Below, one piece after another: positions 44,480 to 53,246 of a stretch of 64,000 nucleotides of DNA (position 1 is the stretch's first letter; each line of letters opens with the position of its first letter). The DNA lies in the NCBI GenBank assembly GCA_016342325.1, contig JAEINR010000002.1, forward strand, positions 62,001-126,000. The letters run 5' to 3'. Both the position numbers and the translations under genes were made by a program. Below the pieces are notes generated by a model. That model had not been told where the DNA came from. It was given only the letters and a program-made list of their open reading frames with translations, and made no database searches. This DNA is from Desulfobacterium sp. Lineage in GTDB: Bacteria > Desulfobacterota > Desulfobacteria > Desulfobacterales > Desulfobacteraceae.

Positions 44480-45954
44480 AAAAAACAGACGCCATCGCCG
44501 TGTTCGGCACCGGTTCCGATGTGGGAAAGAGCATTGTCAACGCCGCCCTGTGCCGGTCCCTGGTGGACCGGGGCGTGGATGTGGCACCGTTCAAGTCCCA
44601 GAACATGTCCAACAACTCCGGTATCACCCCGGAGGGGCTTGAGATGGGCAGGGCCCAGATCGTCCAGGCCGAGGCCTCACGGATCGCCCCCCACGTGGAC
44701 ATGAACCCGGTGCTCCTGAAACCCACCGGCGAGATGGGCTCCCAGGTGGTGCTCAACGGAAGGGCCTATGCCGACCAGACCGCCGCCGATTACCACAGCA
44801 AAAAAGCGCTCTATTTCAAGGAGTCCTGCAAGGCCTATGACCGGCTCAAGGGGCGTTGTGATCTCGTGGTCATGGAGGGGGCCGGCTCCTGCGCCGAGGT
44901 GAACCTCATGCATTCGGACATCGTCAATTTTCCCATGGCCGCCTATGCCGGAGCCCCGGTGATCCTTGTGGCGGACATAGACAGGGGCGGCGTGTTCGGC
45001 CAGATTGTGGGTACGCTTTCCTGCCTTCCTCAAGAATTTCGGGACATGGTCAAGGGCTTTATCATCAACCGGTTCCGGGGGGATATCTCCCTGTTCAGGG
45101 ACGGAGTGGACTGGATCGAAAAGAAGACCGGTAAGCCCGTGTTTGGGGTGCTTCCCTGGTACACCCATTTCAGGGTGGATGCCGAGGACTCCGTGGAGCT
45201 TGAAGCGTGGCCCCAGGTGGCTTCCCTGGACCGAAACAAGCCTGCCATCGGCGTGATCCGGCTGCCCCATATTGCCAATTTCACCGATTTTCACGCCCTG
45301 GCTGACATGGACGGAATCGAGGTTGCCTTTGTGGACAGGCCCCGGGATCTCTCCTTGTTCACGGCTGTGATCATTCCCGGGTCCAAGAACACCCGGGCAG
45401 ACATGGCGTGGCTCAGGGACCAGGGTTGGGAATCTCCCATCCGGGAGCATGTGGCCAACAAGGGTCATCTATTTGGCATCTGTGGTGGGTACCAGATCCT
45501 GGGCCGGGTCATTGAAGATCCCGACGGCCTGGAAGGAACCCCGGGAACCATCCCGGGATTGGGTCTGCTGCCGGTGGAAACCGTATTAAAAGCCCCCAAG
45601 ACCACCACCTTGAGTACCTTTGAATGGGAGGGCACCCCTGGGGAGGGGTATGAGATCCACATGGGCCAGACAGCCCGGCTGTCCGGCGCGCCCCTGTTCA
45701 CAGTGACCGCCAGGAACCGTACCGACTGCAACGACGTGGACGGATGCGTCTCCGACAACGGGCTTGTTGCCGGAACCTACATGCACGGCCTGTTCGACAC
45801 CCCGGCGCTTCTTGGGAAGTGGCTTGGGACCGTTGGCATCGACACCCCGGTCCAGTCCGAAATCTCCTCCAAGGAGAGGGACTACACCCTGTTGAAAGAG
45901 CATTTTGAACACCACATCGATATGGATCAGCTCATGGCTGTCACAGGCCTTTAG
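44476..45954 (+). CDS. cobQ: Cobyric acid synthase (glutamine-hydrolysing)
   Basis: 492 residues. The N-terminal dethiobiotin synthetase-like ATPase domain (VFGTGSDVGKSIVNAALCRS, FKSQNMSNNSG, VMEGAGSCAEVNL) is followed by a class I amidotransferase-like domain with the catalytic Cys in LFGICGGYQILGR near residue 334 and a His in GTYMHGLFDTP. Amidates the side chains b, d, e and g of adenosylcobyrinic acid diamide. ATGA overlap with cobO. Confidence 0.95.
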   Translation: MKKTDAIAVFGTGSDVGKSIVNAALCRSLVDRGVDVAPFKSQNMSNNSGITPEGLEMGRAQIVQAEASRIAPHVDMNPVLLKPTGEMGSQVVLNGRAYADQTAADYHSKKALYFKESCKAYDRLKGRCDLVVMEGAGSCAEVNLMHSDIVNFPMAAYAGAPVILVADIDRGGVFGQIVGTLSCLPQEFRDMVKGFIINRFRGDISLFRDGVDWIEKKTGKPVFGVLPWYTHFRVDAEDSVELEAWPQVASLDRNKPAIGVIRLPHIANFTDFHALADMDGIEVAFVDRPRDLSLFTAVIIPGSKNTRADMAWLRDQGWESPIREHVANKGHLFGICGGYQILGRVIEDPDGLEGTPGTIPGLGLLPVETVLKAPKTTTLSTFEWEGTPGEGYEIHMGQTARLSGAPLFTVTARNRTDCNDVDGCVSDNGLVAGTYMHGLFDTPALLGKWLGTVGIDTPVQSEISSKERDYTLLKEHFEHHIDMDQLMAVTGL

Positions 45955-46011
45955 CTTTTTTTAGCTTCTCGCACATGGATTGATCCCCTTTCTTGTTTAT
46001 AAGGTAAACCC

Positions 46012-46109
46012 GGTGTCAATTCGAATGCGAACGTTTATAACTTTGATTCCCGGGCTGTTTCGCCAGGGGAATCAAACTAATTATTTAGTTCTGGCTTGTC
46101 CAGGTTAAG
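46012..46109. repeat. Dispersed repeat, copy A (cobQ-cobU gap)
   Basis: Two blocks shared with other gaps. GTTCTGGCTTGTCCAGGTTA (46088 onward, 22 nt) is identical to 54381-54402. The block 46012-46033 is, on the opposite strand, 18 of 22 identical to 54403-54424. The gap 45955-46148 otherwise holds only AT-rich DNA and probably a cobU promoter. Confidence 0.75.
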
Positions 46110-46148
46110 CCAACGGCCTGGTCCGGTTTGATGGATGAAAGGCATAGA

Positions 46149-46682
46149 ATGAACAACACGACAACATTGGTGATCGGCGGATGCCGGAGCGGAAAGAGCA
46201 GCCATGCCCTTGGTCTGGCAAACGCCCTTTTAGGAAAGAAGAAGATTTTCATTGCCACCTCAGTACCCACGGATACGGAGATGGAGGTAAGGGTAACCCG
46301 GCACCAGCAGGAGCGGGGGAGGGACTGGGACACGGCTGAGGTGCCCGTGGAGATCCCAGGGATCATTGACGAGGCCTCGGCAACGGCCGATGTGATACTG
46401 GTGGACTGCCTCACCCTCTGGACCTCGAATCTCATGTTTCAAGGCCTTGACCAACCGGGCATTGAACAACACCTCCAGGCCCTTGCCACAAGCCTTGAAC
46501 ACGCCCAATGCCCAGTGATCCTTGTCTCCAACGAGGTGGGCGCGGGCATTGTGCCTGAAAACGCCCTGGCCCGGCAGTTCCGGGACATGGCAGGGTTTGT
46601 GAACCAGAAGATCGCCTCGGTGGCTGACAGGGTTACTTGGATGGTGGCCGGGATACCGGTACAGATCAAACCGGCCCCTTAG
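46149..46682 (+). CDS. cobU: Adenosylcobinamide kinase / adenosylcobinamide-phosphate guanylyltransferase
   Basis: About 177 residues. LVIGGCRSGKSSHALGLA is the P-loop; IATSVPTDTEMEVRVTRHQQ and DVILVDCLTLWTSNLM are the other CobU signatures, and LVSNEVGAGIVPENALARQF follows. It phosphorylates adenosylcobinamide and attaches GMP to prepare the nucleotide loop. The Met at 46149 is used (AAAGG upstream); a TTG 21 nt earlier is unlikely. It is separated from cobQ by about 190 nt, so it may have its own promoter. The stop overlaps the convergent HD-GYP gene by 4 nt. Confidence 0.92.
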   Translation: MNNTTTLVIGGCRSGKSSHALGLANALLGKKKIFIATSVPTDTEMEVRVTRHQQERGRDWDTAEVPVEIPGIIDEASATADVILVDCLTLWTSNLMFQGLDQPGIEQHLQALATSLEHAQCPVILVSNEVGAGIVPENALARQFRDMAGFVNQKIASVADRVTWMVAGIPVQIKPAP

Positions 46683-47788
46683 CTTTTGAGGGCCTGGCGC
46701 TCTTCCTCATGGTCGGCATATTGGAGGGCGACCTCCCTGAAGTCCTTTTCAATGGCCAGGAAGGCTGTGGCAACATCCGGGTCAAAGTGGGCCCCTGCTT
46801 CCTGTTCGATGATGTCGACGGCCTTGGCATGGGGAAACGGGGGTTTGTAGACCCGTTTGCTGATCAGGGCGTCATAGACGTCTGCAATGGCCATGAGTCT
46901 TGCCGAAAAGGGAATCTCCTTTCCTTTGAGCCCCTGGGGATAGCCGGTCCCGTCCCATTTTTCATGGTGGCTGAGGGAGATCTCCCGGGCATAGTTGAGA
47001 AATGAATCCTCAATGTCCAGGCCCAGGATTTCGAGGGGACGGCTCAGGGCCTCGTACCCGCAAATCGTGTGTATCTTCATCTCCTTGAACTCTTCCGGCG
47101 TCAGCTTGCCCGGTTTCTGCAGGATGCTGTCCCTCACCCCCACCTTGCCGATATCGTGCAAGGGGGCTGATTTTTCCAAGAGATCCACGGTCTCCCTGTC
47201 CAGGCGGAGGCTGCCGTTTATGGACCGGTCACTCATATACCGACCCAGCAACCGGATGTAGTTCTTTGTTCTCATGATGTGGCCACCGGTTTCGTTGTCC
47301 CGGTATTCGGCCAGGGTCGCAAGGCCGAGGATCATGATGTCCTGGGTGAAGTAGATCTCTTTTGTGCGCCGGGCCACCTTGTTTTCAAGGGCTCGGTTCT
47401 GGTCGAACAGGGCCAGTTGGGTGGCCACCCTGGACTTGACAATGGGGGGGCTGACCGGTTTGGTGATATAATCGACGCATCCCCTCTCAAATCCCTTGTA
47501 TTCATCTTCGATGGTTCCCTGGGTGGTGATGAAGATCACGGGTATCTTCCGGGTGGCTGGGTCGTCCTTAAGCCTGCGGCAAACCTCGTATCCGTCCAGA
47601 TCCGGCATCATGACATCCAGGAGTATCAGGTCGGGCACGGGCCAGGATGTGGCAAGTCTCAATCCCTGTTCTCCGCTGGTCGTCGCCTTGATTCGGTAGC
47701 TTGGCTTCAACAGTGTGTTCAGGACGTCGATGTTTTCCGGGCTGTCGTCCACGATGAGGATCGTCTGTCGGGGATCGGTTTTTTCCAT
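46679..47788 (-). CDS. Response regulator with HD-GYP phosphodiesterase domain
   Basis: About 369 residues. Receiver domain at the N-terminus (TILIVDDSPENIDVLNTLL, phospho-acceptor Asp in LILLDVMMPDLDGYEV), then an HD-GYP domain: APLHDIGKVG, LSHHEKWDGTGYPQGLKG and MAIADVYDALISKR. HD-GYP proteins of this RpfG type hydrolyse cyclic di-GMP. GGGAG lies before the ATG at 47788. It is followed upstream by an HPt protein and a REC-kinase on the same strand, which probably phosphorylate it. Confidence 0.93.
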   Translation of the reverse strand: MEKTDPRQTILIVDDSPENIDVLNTLLKPSYRIKATTSGEQGLRLATSWPVPDLILLDVMMPDLDGYEVCRRLKDDPATRKIPVIFITTQGTIEDEYKGFERGCVDYITKPVSPPIVKSRVATQLALFDQNRALENKVARRTKEIYFTQDIMILGLATLAEYRDNETGGHIMRTKNYIRLLGRYMSDRSINGSLRLDRETVDLLEKSAPLHDIGKVGVRDSILQKPGKLTPEEFKEMKIHTICGYEALSRPLEILGLDIEDSFLNYAREISLSHHEKWDGTGYPQGLKGKEIPFSARLMAIADVYDALISKRVYKPPFPHAKAVDIIEQEAGAHFDPDVATAFLAIEKDFREVALQYADHEEERQALKS

Positions 47789-47896
47789 GGGATTCTCCCA
47801 AACTTTTATATCTCCTTGCATATGAATTGAGCCTATTTTTTACACCAATAGGTCAAGCAGGCATCCATTCCCATGCAAACATCTATCGCCTGTTGC

Positions 47897-48592
47897 TTAA
47901 ACACCGGGGATGCCATTCAGCAGCTCCAGGGTCTGTTCAAAGTCATAGTTCTCAAGGGACTTGTCCAGCGCTTGGAGCCGCCGGGTCAGAACGGGTTCAA
48001 TGACAATCGTCTGGAGCTGTTGCAGGATCTCCCCGGACTGGGTGTCTGACTCGGCAAGCAGTCGTTTGAGTTCATGGACAAGGGCCGCAATCTCTTCGGG
48101 CTGGGGCGCTTTGGCCGGAGCGACGGACGGGCCAGCCGCTTGGGCAGGAGGCAGGGAGGCGATGGTTGCAATGAGGCGTTCCATGGCCGAGGAGAGGGTT
48201 TTTACGGCATTCATCCACTTCTTCTTATCTTGTTTAATGGCTGTTTCAACGGCTTTTGCTGCCTGTCTGAGTCCCCTTGCGCCGAGGTTGCCGGAAACGC
48301 CTTTGAGGGCGTGGATATGGTCCAGGGCGTGCTGTTTTTTCCCTGAAACCAGGGCCGTTTCGATGGCGGAAACGGTGTCGGCCTGGTTGATGGCGAACTT
48401 CCGGAGAAGGCTGACAAAGCGTCGTGGGTTGTTATCGACCCGCATCAACCCCTCATTGATGTCGATTCCCGGTAGAACCGACGGTAGCAAGGGGGCGGGG
48501 GGGAGGGCGACCAAGCCATCAAAGGCTTCCGGACGCGTCCTGTCCTTGTCGATGGAGAGACTTCCCGGCTGTTTTTTCTTCCCTTCTCCCAT
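47897..48592 (-). CDS. HPt (histidine phosphotransfer) domain protein
   Basis: 231 residues. HIHALKGVSGNLGARGLRQA near residue 95 is the HPt signature with the phospho-accepting His (HALKG). A Pro/Ala-rich linker (about residues 148-164) is followed by a second helical part that lacks the histidine (ELKRLLAESDTQSGEILQQL) and may be a degenerate HPt repeat. Likely relay between the REC-kinase at 48617-49774 and the HD-GYP regulator. Confidence 0.85.
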   Translation of the reverse strand: MGEGKKKQPGSLSIDKDRTRPEAFDGLVALPPAPLLPSVLPGIDINEGLMRVDNNPRRFVSLLRKFAINQADTVSAIETALVSGKKQHALDHIHALKGVSGNLGARGLRQAAKAVETAIKQDKKKWMNAVKTLSSAMERLIATIASLPPAQAAGPSVAPAKAPQPEEIAALVHELKRLLAESDTQSGEILQQLQTIVIEPVLTRRLQALDKSLENYDFEQTLELLNGIPGV

Positions 48593-48616
48593 GTTATCCT
48601 CTTTTCCTTCTTTCGC

Positions 48617-49774
48617 CTAGGCACACGGCAGTTCAATGGTGAAGCGAGCCCCCTGTCTTTGACGGTTCTCCGCCCAGATTCGTCCCTTGTGCTCTTCGAT
48701 GATGTTTTTGCTGATGGATAGCCCAAGCCCTGTGCCCATGCCGTTGGGCTTTGTGGTGTAAAACGCCTTCCAGATAGCGTTCAGTATGGTGTCGGGGATG
48801 CCGGGGCCGTTATCCTCAACACGGATCATGACGCTGCCATAGGCGGCGTGTACCCTGATGTCGATGGTGCCCTTGAAATCCTCTCCAATGGCGTCACAGG
48901 CGTTTTTCAACAGATTGATCAGCACCTGTTCGATCTGCCGGGCGTTGGCGACAACCCGGGGTAGATCCGGTTCAATGGTCAGGCGTACCCGGTCCAGGTG
49001 TTTCAGGTGGAAGTGGCAGAGGGTAACGGCATTGTCCATGGATACGGCAAGGTCGATGGGTTCACGGCCATGGCTGTCCTGGCGTGAGAAGCGCTGCATG
49101 CCGTCGACAATGGCGTTGATCATGTTGGCGCCTTTGATGATCTCCTCCAATCGGTGGACGCTCTCCTTGATATTCGCTGCCACACCTTCCGAATCCAGGA
49201 TGACGCCTTCCTGGGCCATGGCGTCGAACTGGAATTTTAGGATTTCAGCATTGCCCAATACATAGGTTAACGGGTTGTTGATCTCATGGGCGATCCCGGC
49301 TGAGAGTGTCCCGAGGCTTGCGAGGCGTTCCGAGTGTATTAACTGCTTTGCCCGCTCCTGGGCCAGGTGCTCAAGATTGTCCCTGTGGCGCTTGAGTTCC
49401 ACATGGGCATGGATCCTTGCCTTTAGCACGGATGGGTTGATCGGTTTTCGTATATAATCGACGCCCCCTAGGGCAAATCCCCTGGCTTCATTGGTATCAC
49501 CCCCCCTGGATGTGACAAAGATTACGGGAATCGACCGGGTTTTTTTAACGGATTTCAGGCGTTGGCACACCTCATAGCCGTCCATTGCCGGCATGCGGAT
49601 GTCCAGGAGAATGAGGTCCGGCGGCGTTGGGGAAGTCGCAATCTTAAGGGCCTTTTCCCCGCTGTTGGCTGCCATCACACGGTAATCGTGGTTCAGGATC
49701 TCCAACAGGATATCGATGTTTTCGGTCACATCGTCCACGACCAGGATCGTCGGTCTTGGCGGTTTGATCGGCAT
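48617..49774 (-). CDS. Receiver-histidine kinase protein
   Basis: About 385 residues. An N-terminal receiver domain (TILVVDDVTENIDILLEIL, Asp in LILLDIRMPAMDGYEV) is followed by a short coil and a kinase core: H-box SAGIAHEINNPLTYVLGNAE, N-box VLINLLKNACDAIGED, G1 DNGPGIP and G2 GTGLGLSISKNI. No membrane segment, so it senses a cytoplasmic partner. The start is ATG 49774 or GTG 49786. The gene order kinase, HPt, HD-GYP on one strand suggests one phosphorelay that changes c-di-GMP. Confidence 0.93.
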   Translation of the reverse strand: MPIKPPRPTILVVDDVTENIDILLEILNHDYRVMAANSGEKALKIATSPTPPDLILLDIRMPAMDGYEVCQRLKSVKKTRSIPVIFVTSRGGDTNEARGFALGGVDYIRKPINPSVLKARIHAHVELKRHRDNLEHLAQERAKQLIHSERLASLGTLSAGIAHEINNPLTYVLGNAEILKFQFDAMAQEGVILDSEGVAANIKESVHRLEEIIKGANMINAIVDGMQRFSRQDSHGREPIDLAVSMDNAVTLCHFHLKHLDRVRLTIEPDLPRVVANARQIEQVLINLLKNACDAIGEDFKGTIDIRVHAAYGSVMIRVEDNGPGIPDTILNAIWKAFYTTKPNGMGTGLGLSISKNIIEEHKGRIWAENRQRQGARFTIELPCA

Positions 49775-49834
49775 TGTCCCATCCACTCGTTTTTAAACGG
49801 TTACAGGGGCACAACTGATATGGAATTTAAAATA

Positions 49835-49910
49835 TTAGCTTCTTCGCTCTGGGTTGCGTGTTCTTTGGGCAAGAGAATCAGAAAACTTTTTTCTGGCTTG
49901 TCCTGATTAG
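49835..49910. repeat. Dispersed repeat, copy B (gap 49787-50089)
   Basis: TTAGCTTCTT..., then CAAGAGAATCAGAAAACTTT and CTGGCTTGTCC, align over about 75 nt with 54322-54402 with few differences. The remainder of this roughly 300-nt gap between the kinase and the flavoprotein gene shows no gene; both flanking genes read on the minus strand, so the kinase promoter should be here. Confidence 0.75.
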
Positions 49911-50089
49911 GAAAGCACTCTGTCCCTACGAAATTATCCTTACTACACAAGGATGTCAAACAAAAAAAGGGATTCCCATTGCCGGAGGAGGCAAGGAATA
50001 GTGGCTTGAAAAGTATCAACCAGCAACAACCATGGGCTGTCGCTGGTTATTGGTCTTTGTATATCAATGGTCCGGCGGAATTTTAATAC

Positions 50090-50653
50090 CTATCCTGCAA
50101 TTTTTTCAGCAAACGTCACTGCCTGGTTTTTTACATCAAGATCCAGGGCGTCGGGGACGGTGCATTTTACATAGAGTTCCCCTGCGCTTTTTCCCTTGTA
50201 AAAGTTAACCAGGCGATTATAGGCTGTGAATGCGGGTTCTGCATTGTCGGTAAAGTCGCTTCCGCCCGTGACCAGAAGGGCCTGGCGTCGGCCTTCCACC
50301 AGGGAGGCGTGGTCGGGTTTATGGTAGTTGGTCACAAGGCTGTAGCTCCGGTCCATGATGGCCTTTGTCGGGGAGGTCAATCCCCAGAAGTAGAGGGGGG
50401 AGGCAAACAGGGTCAGGTCTGCCTGGGTCATTTTTTTCAGGATCTCTAAGCCGTCGTCATTCCTGATGCAGGCAACCTGTGTGGGGTCCTCTTTGCATTT
50501 GGCGCAGCCAAGACAGGGATTGATCTCTTTTGAGTGGAGATAGATGGATTTGACCTCATGTCCCATGGCCTGGAGGTGTTCCTCCACCCATCCTAGAATC
50601 GTGGCTGTATTCCCTTTTTTTTTGCTGCTTCCCATCAAGGTGATGATCTTCAT
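50090..50653 (-). CDS. Flavodoxin-like NAD(P)H-dependent oxidoreductase with cysteine motif
   Basis: About 187 residues. IITLMGSSKKKGNTATILGW is the FMN phosphate loop; PCLGCAKCKEDPTQVACI is a compact cysteine motif like that of iron-sulfur flavoproteins (though the last spacing is longer), and FASPLYFWGLTSPTKAIMDR is typical of the family. It may transfer electrons via FMN, possibly with a 4Fe-4S cluster. AAAGGAG precedes the ATG at 50653; the frame is open further upstream but without such a site. Confidence 0.85.
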   Translation of the reverse strand: MKIITLMGSSKKKGNTATILGWVEEHLQAMGHEVKSIYLHSKEINPCLGCAKCKEDPTQVACIRNDDGLEILKKMTQADLTLFASPLYFWGLTSPTKAIMDRSYSLVTNYHKPDHASLVEGRRQALLVTGGSDFTDNAEPAFTAYNRLVNFYKGKSAGELYVKCTVPDALDLDVKNQAVTFAEKIAG

Positions 50654-50927
50654 AATCGCTCCTTTTATTGTTTGGTAAACATTAATGCAGATGCCGGGTG
50701 AAATCAACCCCCCACCATGGCAATCCCCAGGGGGTGCGCCCGGGCAGGGGCAGATGGCGGTACCCTGACTCGGGGTGAGGCGTTACCATGCCCGGCTTTT
50801 ATTCACCATGGGGACGCCTCCTGATTTGGGGCGACTCTTTAATAGAAAAATGGTATGAAGATACCCATGGTATCGTCCCAGGGGAAGAGTCTGCGAATGG
50901 TTACGACAGCAAGGAGTCGCCACAGGA

Positions 50928-51656
50928 ATGACGCAATTAAAAAAAACAGGATCCCGGAGATTGGAGCGGATCTCCTATTGGGACGGGGAAGAGGAGTTTC
51001 AGGGGCTTTTCTTAACCCCGGGCGGCGCCTGCCCTCCCCTTGTGGTGCTCTTCCATGAGTATCTGGGTCTGGAGCAGCACATCAAGGACAAGGCCATGGA
51101 TCTTGTTGGTCAGGGGGTTGCGGTTTTTGTTGCAGACCTCTATGGCCGAAAAAATCGGCCCCGGAACCACCAGGAGGCCTATCCCCACTATCGGTATCTT
51201 AAGGCCAATCCCCTGGTGATGGAAAAACGGGCCCAGCTTGCGGTAGCCCAGGCCATGGGGTGCGGGAATTTCCAAACCCATGGCGGCATTGCGGTCCTGG
51301 GCTTCTCCATGGGGGGATGGGCCGCCCTTGGTGTGGCACGGTCCAACCCTGACATCCGGCTTGGAATTTCAGTCTACGGCTATCTCAACACCCTTACCCG
51401 GATGGACCGTGTCACCTGTGATCTCTTGATCCTCCACGGGCTCAAGGACAAAATTGTGCCCCGGTCGGATCTTGCGGCGTTCCTGGACCTTGCCGGGGCG
51501 CTCGAGGGGAACTGTGAGCTTGTCCTCTACAACCGGGTGGGCCATGGGTTTTGTAACCCTGCCCTTGAACCGGATTTGGCCCTGGGGAATTTCTATGATC
51601 ACGGGTACCATGAAAAGGCGTGGCGCAGGATTGTTGATGCCGTAAAACAGATGTGA
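50928..51656 (+). CDS. Dienelactone hydrolase-family alpha/beta hydrolase
   Basis: 242 residues. The nucleophile elbow is GFSMGGWAAL (Ser near residue 125; many true dienelactone hydrolases have Cys). LLILHGLKDKIVPRSDL holds the Asp and NRVGHGFCNP the His of a complete triad. VVLFHEYLGLEQHIKDKAM is the oxyanion region. An ester or lactone hydrolase of unknown substrate. Next comes a methyltransferase gene 47 nt away. Confidence 0.88.
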   Translation: MTQLKKTGSRRLERISYWDGEEEFQGLFLTPGGACPPLVVLFHEYLGLEQHIKDKAMDLVGQGVAVFVADLYGRKNRPRNHQEAYPHYRYLKANPLVMEKRAQLAVAQAMGCGNFQTHGGIAVLGFSMGGWAALGVARSNPDIRLGISVYGYLNTLTRMDRVTCDLLILHGLKDKIVPRSDLAAFLDLAGALEGNCELVLYNRVGHGFCNPALEPDLALGNFYDHGYHEKAWRRIVDAVKQM

Positions 51657-51703
51657 CACCGTTAACACGTACAGCTTACTGCTCAAACAATAAGGATGGA
51701 ACC

Positions 51704-52327
51704 ATGGACAAAACCACCACAGCCTATGACAACAACGCCGAAAGGTATGCGGATAAATTCATGGCGTTTGCGCCCTATGCCGAAAAGATCCGCAGGTTCA
51801 GGGACAGGTATGTGACGGAAAATTCAACCCTGCTTGACCTGGGGTGCGGACCGGGCAACAATGCCGCCATTCTTTCAACGGTGGAGAACCTCAGGATCAT
51901 CGGCATGGATCTGTCCCGGGAGATGGTGCGCTTAGCAAAGGCCAATGTCCCGGAAGGCGATTTTTCTGTGAAGGACTTGAGAGACCTTGATTTTAAAGAG
52001 CCCTGTGACGCTGTGGTGGCATCCTTCTGCATCGTCCACCTCACCCTGGAAGAGACAGCCATCCTGATCCGCAAGATCGCAAGGATCCTGAAGCCCGGCG
52101 GCCATCTTTATCTGAGCTTCATGGAAGGCCGGGGCCAGGGCTTTGAAACCACCAGCTTCTCTGGGGATGAGATCTTTTTTAACTACTATGGCAGGGACAA
52201 GATAGCGGCGCTCCTGGAACAAAACCAGCTGGCGGTGGTGGAGACCCTTGAGGGCGACTATGAGGAGCAGGACGGCTCCTTTACAACGGATATTTTCATG
52301 GTAGCACAGGGACGAACAGGTTGCTGA
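51704..52327 (+). CDS. Class I SAM-dependent methyltransferase
   Basis: About 207 residues. LLDLGCGPGNNAAILSTVEN is motif I, IIGMDLSREMVRLAKANVPE motif II, and DAVVASFCIVHLTLEETAIL the post II region. Transfers a methyl group from SAM; substrate unknown. AAGGATGG precedes the ATG at 51704. Its stop overlaps the TTG start of the AraC-type regulator, so these two are coupled. Confidence 0.88.
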   Translation: MDKTTTAYDNNAERYADKFMAFAPYAEKIRRFRDRYVTENSTLLDLGCGPGNNAAILSTVENLRIIGMDLSREMVRLAKANVPEGDFSVKDLRDLDFKEPCDAVVASFCIVHLTLEETAILIRKIARILKPGGHLYLSFMEGRGQGFETTSFSGDEIFFNYYGRDKIAALLEQNQLAVVETLEGDYEEQDGSFTTDIFMVAQGRTGC

Positions 52328-53220
52328 GCCAAGGGTTTTTTCCCGGCATCGCCATTGGTGTCAAGGCCCTTGATCGGGTCTGCTCCCTTGGCTCCTGGGA
52401 TTTCTCACGGGACCAGCTCTGGGGGGTTGACGACCATGTGGGCCATCGTCTTCAACTCACCTACGTGGCCCGGGGCAAGGTTGATTTTTACCTGGACGGC
52501 AACGGGTTTGAGCTCAGGCCGGGGGACCTTGTGATCACACGGCCCTGGCAGTCCCAGAAGGTGGGGTCCCCCCACATCAATGCCTGCCAGCTTTATTGGT
52601 TTGCCCTGGACGTCAACTCCCTGACCCCGGCTTCAAATGCCTGGCAGTGGCCGGATTGGCTGGTTTTTTCCCGCCATGACCTGGACCAGATGACCCGGTT
52701 CCTGTGTACCGACACCCGGGCGGTATGGCAGGCAGGTCTTGAGATCGATACCTGCTTTAAGAAGATGCACAAGGATCTGCACATCAGGGGAATCGCCCCC
52801 CGGGAGACCCATCTTAAGCTTCATATCAACGAGCTGTTTGTGAGATGTTACGATATACAGCACCGCGACCTTCCTTCGGCCCGGGCATCCAGGTCCACGG
52901 CCCAGCAGGCCGTGGACCTCTTTCTGGCAGACCTTGGTAACCATCTTTCCGTGGATTGGGGACTTGATCTCATGGCGGAGCAATGCGGACTTAAAAAGAG
53001 CCAGTTCACCCAGTACTGCCGGAAGATGACCAACCGAACCCCCATGGAGCACCTGGCGGACCTACGGATAAGAAGGGCGGAGACCCTGCTTCGCACCCAG
53101 CGGAGCAAGGCCGTGGCCGAGATCGCCCTTGCCTGCGGATTTCACTCGGCCCAGTATTTTGCAACGATTTTTAAAAAGCGGGTGGGCATGAGCCCCTCCC
53201 AGTACCGGGAGGGGCATTGA
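52321..53220 (+). CDS. AraC-family transcriptional regulator
   Basis: 299 residues. N-terminal cupin-like sensing part (RLQLTYVARGKVDFYLDGNG, FELRPGDLVITRPWQ) and a C-terminal double helix-turn-helix: LDLMAEQCGLKKSQFTQYCR and VAEIALACGFHSAQYFATIF, ending with GMSPSQYREGH. The likely start is TTG at 52321 overlapping the methyltransferase stop, with AGGGA upstream. It may control the hydrolase-methyltransferase unit before it or the divergently placed isomerase gene after it; ligand unknown. Confidence 0.88.
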   Translation: MLSQGFFPGIAIGVKALDRVCSLGSWDFSRDQLWGVDDHVGHRLQLTYVARGKVDFYLDGNGFELRPGDLVITRPWQSQKVGSPHINACQLYWFALDVNSLTPASNAWQWPDWLVFSRHDLDQMTRFLCTDTRAVWQAGLEIDTCFKKMHKDLHIRGIAPRETHLKLHINELFVRCYDIQHRDLPSARASRSTAQQAVDLFLADLGNHLSVDWGLDLMAEQCGLKKSQFTQYCRKMTNRTPMEHLADLRIRRAETLLRTQRSKAVAEIALACGFHSAQYFATIFKKRVGMSPSQYREGH

Positions 53221-53246
53221 TTGTTTTGGGGCCCGGGCGGTGGGTG

